A program made the translations under genes and the position numbers. A stretch of 64,000 nucleotides of DNA from Panonychus citri. Taxonomy: Eukaryota; Arthropoda; Arachnida; Trombidiformes; Tetranychidae. Every line of letters starts with the position of its first letter. Positions within the stretch are counted from its first letter, which is position 1. The stretch covers positions 992,001-1,056,000 of the forward strand of contig NW_026515544.1 in the NCBI RefSeq assembly GCF_014898815.1. Direction: 5' to 3'. The notes below the pieces were generated by a model. The model did not search any database, was not told the origin of the DNA, and was given only the letters and a program-made list of their open reading frames with translations. Shown in pieces: positions 58,665 to 64,000 of the stretch.

Positions 58665-60930
58665 GAAATATTAATCTTTACCTGAATAATGATAAATTCA
58701 GATTGGAAATTTACATCATCATCTTTTGAATTTTCATATAAATGTTTAAGTTTAGAAGTAGAAATACATAAATAAAATTTGGAATCGGTTTTGTTTTCTT
58801 TTCTTAGAATTTTTGGAAAAGAATTTTTTTTCTTCATTTTCATGTTAAATATTCAAATGATAATAATATTCATCAAATTGGTTTAGAGTTAAATTAAAAG
58901 TAGATGGGAGAGTGGGGAGGAGAAGGTGAGAGTGGGAGTGGGAAAAAGAGAAGCCAGAGTTTTTCATGAGCTTTGAAAACTTTTCAGAAATAAAATGTTA
59001 CCATGGAAACAATTTCCTCCGGTTTTATCTGTAGTTTTCAAGGGAGGCAAATATATTATATTTAGCTTAGAGTGAGAGAGAGTTAGAGAGACATGGAAGG
59101 GAGTCAAAGAAAGGAAAAAGAGAAACGAATGACAATTTTAGTCTCTTTTAAGAGAAAAAAGATCCAGAGAATTAAAATTTACTCTCTCACCATCTCACTC
59201 ACTCCCTGTTCAATTTGACTCAATTCGAATGCGCTACCTCTCCCTCTCTTCTAGTCTCTCTCACTATCTCCCTATTTTCATCTTATTTAGCTTTTGCTCT
59301 TCATTCGTCTTTCTATTTCTCTCTCTTTTTTCCTCCAACATTCACTTCACTTGCTATTCCAAAAATTTCAGCTTCTCATCCAATCGATAATCTCTCTCTC
59401 TCTCTCTCTCTAAACATTTCACTTCTCTTCCCTTATAATCTTCCTCCTCTTTTATCATCACATTCACTCTCTCTCTCTCTGTTCTCACTCCCTTTTATGA
59501 CTGATATACATAATATGAACCCTTTTCTGGTGAACATGATGAACTTTCTCCCTCATTCTCTCTCTTTCTTTATCTTCCTTTGATTAAAATTTGGTACAGA
59601 GTGGGAGGGGTGGGAGTGTAATGAGTTGATCCAAAAATTTTGGTAAAATTTTCTGCTCCTTTTTTTCATCTTCCTTCATCATCAATGAAAAGCCCCTCCT
59701 AATTACTCAACGCTGATTGTAAGCAAATCAGCGCCTCACGCAACTCCCAAAGTAAAAACCTTCAACCTGAATGAAGATAAAATGAAAAAAGGGGAAAAAG
59801 AGAGAGAGAGAAAATAAAAGGATGATGATGAATAAAACAAAATCTTTTCTTTTCAATTTTCAAATTGCATCAGAATCATCATCATCATTATCCTCATCAT
59901 CAACATTTCCATCATCATAATTTTATCATCGACAACAAAAGTCTCCTACCTACTCTCATCATCCAAATAGTAACTGAATAATTTTCACTCCCACTCTCAG
60001 AGGAAGATAAAATCATCATCACAACAACCACTTCTACCTTCACCTCCACCTTAACCCACTTTATCATCATCATCATCATCAGTTGATACTCTCTCTCTTT
60101 ATCTGTGTTATCTTCATCTTCATCTTCATCTTCTGTCTATGTCTTCGGTGGGATATTAACTCTCATGGAAGAAAAATTTTCACTTGATTCAATCTCCAAA
60201 CAACAACAACTTGTCAACTGTTGTTTCCTTTTGTATTTGATTTAATCAATGATCTCGTTGATTGTTGACCTTTTTTAAACTTCATCATCAATAATCGTTA
60301 TCATCATCTTCATCTTTATCATCCTCAAAGTGAGTGAGCCTCATCATCACCACAAACTTGGTAAACAAAACTTTCAATTGTTTATAATCAAATCTTTGGT
60401 TTTATTAATTATCCTGATGATCATTCAAAATTAATGCCATCCTTTTAATCACTAATTGCCATCATTATTTATCAAAATTCATCATCCTGCTTATCATCTT
60501 CATCATCCTCATCATCTTCCAGTGCCTGTGGTATAAAAATTATCATCATCATTTTCCCATGAGTTTAAAGTAACAACAATCAAATGTTTAACCATTTTCA
60601 AAGTAATCAACACAATCATCATTGAATTTAAAATAATTGTTTACAATTTGATCAACAACAATTGACCATCAAACATCAAACTACTGTCATCAAAGGATAA
60701 TTAAATCAACAATTAAAAATTAATCAACTGTCAACACAATTTATAAACACAAATCAATCCCTCGATGATTACATAATGATTTATGCAAAAGTTAAACAAT
60801 TAAATTGGAGTTTAAATTAATCAGTGAAAGAAACGGAGAAAAAAATTTCTCACTAATTAAATAATCAATTAAAGTGGATCATCAAAAATTCATCATCATC
60901 ATCATCATCAATTGATTGACAATCATCACC
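55493..60930. other. Intergenic region upstream of BTB zinc-finger gene
   Basis: About 5.4 kb. I see no gene that I can support. An open frame at 56711-57262 has a hydrophobic stretch and a His run but is mostly ATC/TTC repeats. A TATA-like string (GGTATAAAAAT near 60530) lies about 400 bases before the BTB gene start and could be its promoter, weakly supported. Confidence 0.5.
58627..58661. repeat. Long (TC)n microsatellite
   Basis: About 17 perfect TC units, in the opposite orientation to most of the long GA runs on this strand. Confidence 0.95.
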
Positions 60931-63737
60931 ATGGGTTCAACGAGTAATATTAATAACGATTCATCAACTTATTGTTATCGCCGAAATCAATCTCAGGTAT
61001 TACAATTAGTCAACAATTTAGGTAAATTGTTCACCGATCGTAATCTATTTGATTGTTCAATCATTTGTGAGGGTAATCAAGTAATTAGAGGACACAAATT
61101 AATGTTATCCGCTTCATCTGATTATTTTAAAACCGCTTTCAATTCATTTGGAGGTAATTCTGATGGTGACAACAATTTAATTTCTCACTCGTGTTCAAAT
61201 ACTGCGATAATTATAAGGGAAATACCTTATGATGATTTAAAGTTAATCATTGATTATATTTATTCTGGTGAGATGATTATACCCTCAGGTCAATTGTCTT
61301 CCATTCAGAAATCATGCCAATGGTTAAAAGTAAATTGTTTACCATTAAAGGAAACATTGATTCCAATTAAAAGTGTAAACAAAGTTAATTCATCTTCTTG
61401 TAATGCAAATTGTGCTTCTTCCCGGATTAAATCAGATGCAACAACATCAACAATTAAGGTTAATTGTGGTCGTCTTTCAATTAATAATGATAATAATTCT
61501 AAAAGTTTGACCAATGGTCATCATCATCATGGTAACGTTAATGTGATTAATTCATTGAAACGTGTTCCAAGTTTATCGTTTCCATTTCGTTCATCTAATA
61601 ATCAACAATTGATTAAGATTGTTGATCCATCAACTGATTGTGGGTTAAAAGGGTTTAAAGCAAGTTCATCATCAATTACACCGACATCTTCATCTTCATC
61701 ATCTTCATCATCTTCATTGAACTTGAAAATTATTTCATCACCAAATGAGACTCGAAAAGTTAATTTAAATTCATCTTCGACCGGTGAATCGTTTGTCCAA
61801 CTTCGTGAGCTTCTCAGACGAGATCCGGATCCTTATTCAGACACTGGGAATGAAAAAACCGGAAACAGAAATGATGAAATGATGATAAGTAATCAGGAAA
61901 ATGGTGAGATTGAAAATGAATTTGACCAAAATAGGGTTGATCAAATGAAGCATGATAATGGTAATGATGAGGATGATAATGATCGTATGGATGATAGAGA
62001 GGAGGGGAAAGAGATGGAAAGTAAAAAGATGATGACAATGGAAGATGATAAACAAGAGGAATTGATTTTTGAAGAGGGAGAGGAGGAGGTTGGAGGTGAA
62101 AGAGGAGTTATTATAGAGGAAGATGCTGATGAGGATGAAGAGGAGGTAGAAGAAGATGAAAAGTTTATTATGATTGAAGGAAATGATAATAATAATGGTC
62201 AAGGTCAAGAGGTGGACAACACTGACTATTTATCATCCGAAGAGTTTGAAATTGATATTCCAAGGTCAAATGAGCATCACCATCAACCTTATCATCCTCA
62301 TCAAAAGAGGGATATGACTGAGGAAAATAAAGTGATGACCACAAATGAGGTTGAAATTGAAGATGAGGATGAAGATGAAGATGAAGAAGAGGAAATTGAG
62401 GAAAGGGTGATGATGAGAGATGAACAGGGAATTGAAAGTGGAGGTGAACCGGAAGATGAGGAAGATGAGGTAATCGATATGAGGGTAAATAGTGGACGTC
62501 GATTTGATCATCATTCTCACTTGGGTCATCATCACCTTACCTTCCTGGTCATCATCATTCATTAGCCGCTTTTCAAGGGCAAAATTTGGAAGCTGCTGCA
62601 GCCGCTGTTGCAGCGGTGGCCGCAGTAGCAGCTTCTTCCGGGTCAACTTCTGGTACTTCAAATATAATGGATGAATGTCCATCCGGTGATTCACTTGACC
62701 TTGACTGTGGTGATAAATTAAGAGCCACTAATTACTCAATGATACCTTTTACCGCATCAATAGCATCTTCATTTAGCTCAGCCACTGCTCGAGCCATAGC
62801 TGCATCAACAACCTTAGCCGTTGCTTCAGGTTTACTTTCAAAATCTCAACAATTACAAAATCATTCATCTTCATCTTCACCCTCTTCATCAACCACAACC
62901 ACAACCACTACAACACCAGGCATCAATGGTACTCACCAGAATAACCTAACCAACGGATCATCACATCAACTTCATCCTCATCATCTGAATCATCATCATC
63001 AACAACAACACCAACATCATTCCCATGAAATACTTTATAAAAAAACTTCGTCCAACTCTGATTCCCATTCCGATATATCAACAATACCACTGAAAAGAGG
63101 TCGAGGTCGTCCACCACGTCACCTTCGTGACACCCCAATAAACGGTTCATCATCTTCATCACTCACCAACAATTCAAACTCTTTAGAACCATTTCGAACT
63201 TACAAAGTTCGAAATATTTTGCCTTCGGCAACCACAAGTGACCTGATCCTCCAGCATTCAGCAAATAACAATAACAACAACAACAATAAAGTAAACAATC
63301 AACTTAACGGTGAAACAAATAATCATCATCATCTCATATTATCAACATCATCCAATCTTGGATTAACTTTGAAACGGAAAATCCGATTAAACAACAACGG
63401 ACTAATAGGGCTGGTCACCGGTGGAGGGTCAACTAAAGGTCGCAAGCCGAAAATGTCACAATCAAATGATTGTTCAAATAATAACGGTAAAAACGTTTGC
63501 CCCTACTGTCCACAAGTCTATTATTCAAATCAGGCCATGAATGACCACATCAACAACGTTCACACCGGAAACTCACGGAAGTATACATGTGACCTTTGCT
63601 CCAAGGAGTTCAGTTGGAAGATCAGTTTGACCAAACACTTACGAAATTCCCATAAACCCGATAAATTAACTGAACAATTAACCACCAACAATTTAATCGA
63701 TTCCAGGCAACAACAATTAACTTTAACAAACATGTAA
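60931..63737 (+). CDS. BTB/POZ, AT-hook and two-C2H2-finger transcription factor
   Basis: Predicted nuclear regulator of about 894 residues in two exons: 60931-62443 and 62566-63737. The start is the ATG in CACCATGGG, a good animal context. A BTB domain spans residues about 20-135 (LFTDRNLFDCSIICEG, IRGHKLMLSASSDYF, DDLKLIIDYIYSGEM), with a Gly/Asn/Ser insertion in its middle. Then come Ser-rich linkers and a long Asp/Glu-rich region. The first frame ends at 62565, while clear coding continues in another frame from 62566 (AAFQGQNLEAAAAAV). Donor GGAG/GTGAAC and acceptor CATTAG, both phase 1, join them with a 122-nt intron. Exon 2 has an Ala run, His/Ser/Thr runs, an AT-hook-like KRGRGRPPRH (about residue 680), and two C2H2 fingers near the C-terminus (CPYCPQVYYSNQ to H...H, CDLCSKEFSWK to H...H). 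The layout matches arthropod BTB-zinc-finger factors of the Tramtrack/Lola kind; I cannot name an orthologue. Confidence 0.85.
62444..62565 (+). other. Predicted short intron in BTB zinc-finger gene
   Basis: Starts GTGAAC and ends ATTCATTAG. It is required because the BTB frame stops at 62565 and the zinc-finger frame has stops until about 62506. It is partly open in the upstream frame, so unspliced mRNA would give a BTB-only protein with the acidic region. The acceptor tract is weak (ATC repeats interrupt the pyrimidines), so retention is plausible. Confidence 0.6.
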
Positions 63738-64000
63738 ACAAAACTCCTTGTAAACAATTAATGTAATTACTCATATAAACAATAGATGATTAAAAAATCA
63801 TAAAGATAATTTATCAATAACAATTAACAATCCAAAGTTAATTACAAATGAAAACAAAAACAATTTCTTTATATCGTATCGATTTGATTGTTTACAATTA
63901 ACTGGGAAAAAGTCATTAAGATTAACAATCTTAGCTAAATTGTAATCAATGAAAATAATTGATTGTTACTGTTGGTTAACTGTAGTTGAAAATTGAAAAT
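63738..64000. other. 3' flank of BTB zinc-finger gene
   Basis: AT-rich DNA with no AATAAA before the window end, so the 3' UTR probably extends beyond the window or uses a variant signal. Confidence 0.5.

Noticed and set aside
1..64000. tRNA genes, CRISPR arrays, bacterial operons, intact transposons
   Set aside because: No tRNA A/B box pairs, spaced direct repeats, transposase or reverse-transcriptase motifs, or terminal repeats were recognised by eye.

Overview
The window is nuclear DNA from an AT-rich, intron-containing animal, most likely an arthropod and possibly an acariform mite. Support for animal: LIM-homeobox, BTB zinc-finger, DENN-domain, unconventional myosin and TMEM135 genes, GT-AG introns, and AATAAA signals a few bases after stop codons. 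Support for arthropod: the myosin looks most like the Dachs (class XX) type. The mite guess is an inference from compactness and base composition only. Non-coding DNA is saturated with GAT/ATC and GA/TC microsatellites.

Layout. 1-4 kb: no gene seen. 4.1-15.6 kb (+): a divergent Apterous/Lhx2-9-type LIM-homeodomain gene in three exons. 21.4-28.2 kb (+): a second LIM-homeodomain gene in five exons. Its linker and homeodomain are Apterous-type, but its two LIM domains look like Lim1/Lhx1-5. Its last intron holds a damaged 18S rRNA 3' end and a possible exon relic. 29.5-35.8 kb (-): a DENND1/connecdenn gene in seven exons, with a decayed copy of part of its own exon 6 forming its predicted C-terminus and an apparent frameshift in its last exon. 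38.9-50.4 kb (+): a Dachs-like unconventional myosin. Its 5' end (upstream DNA, exons 1-2 and part of exon 3) is tandemly duplicated, and the motor region has two coding irregularities. 52.8-54.2 kb (+): intronless TMEM135. 54.6-55.5 kb (+): an intronless, low-complexity, basic-tailed protein of unknown function. 60.9-63.7 kb (+): a BTB, AT-hook and two-C2H2-finger transcription factor whose two reading frames can be joined by a 122-nt intron.

The genes do not form one pathway. The two LIM-homeodomain genes look like a local tandem family reshaped by domain replacement. DENND1 and the myosin are divergently transcribed across about 3 kb. The strongest leads are the apparently chimeric LIM-homeodomain gene, the local duplications in DENND1 and the myosin, and the rRNA fragment inside a developmental regulator. 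The coding breaks in the myosin and DENND1 could be real lesions or consensus errors in the assembly; the sequence alone cannot decide. Exon limits come from reading frame, splice consensus and phase, with no transcript data.
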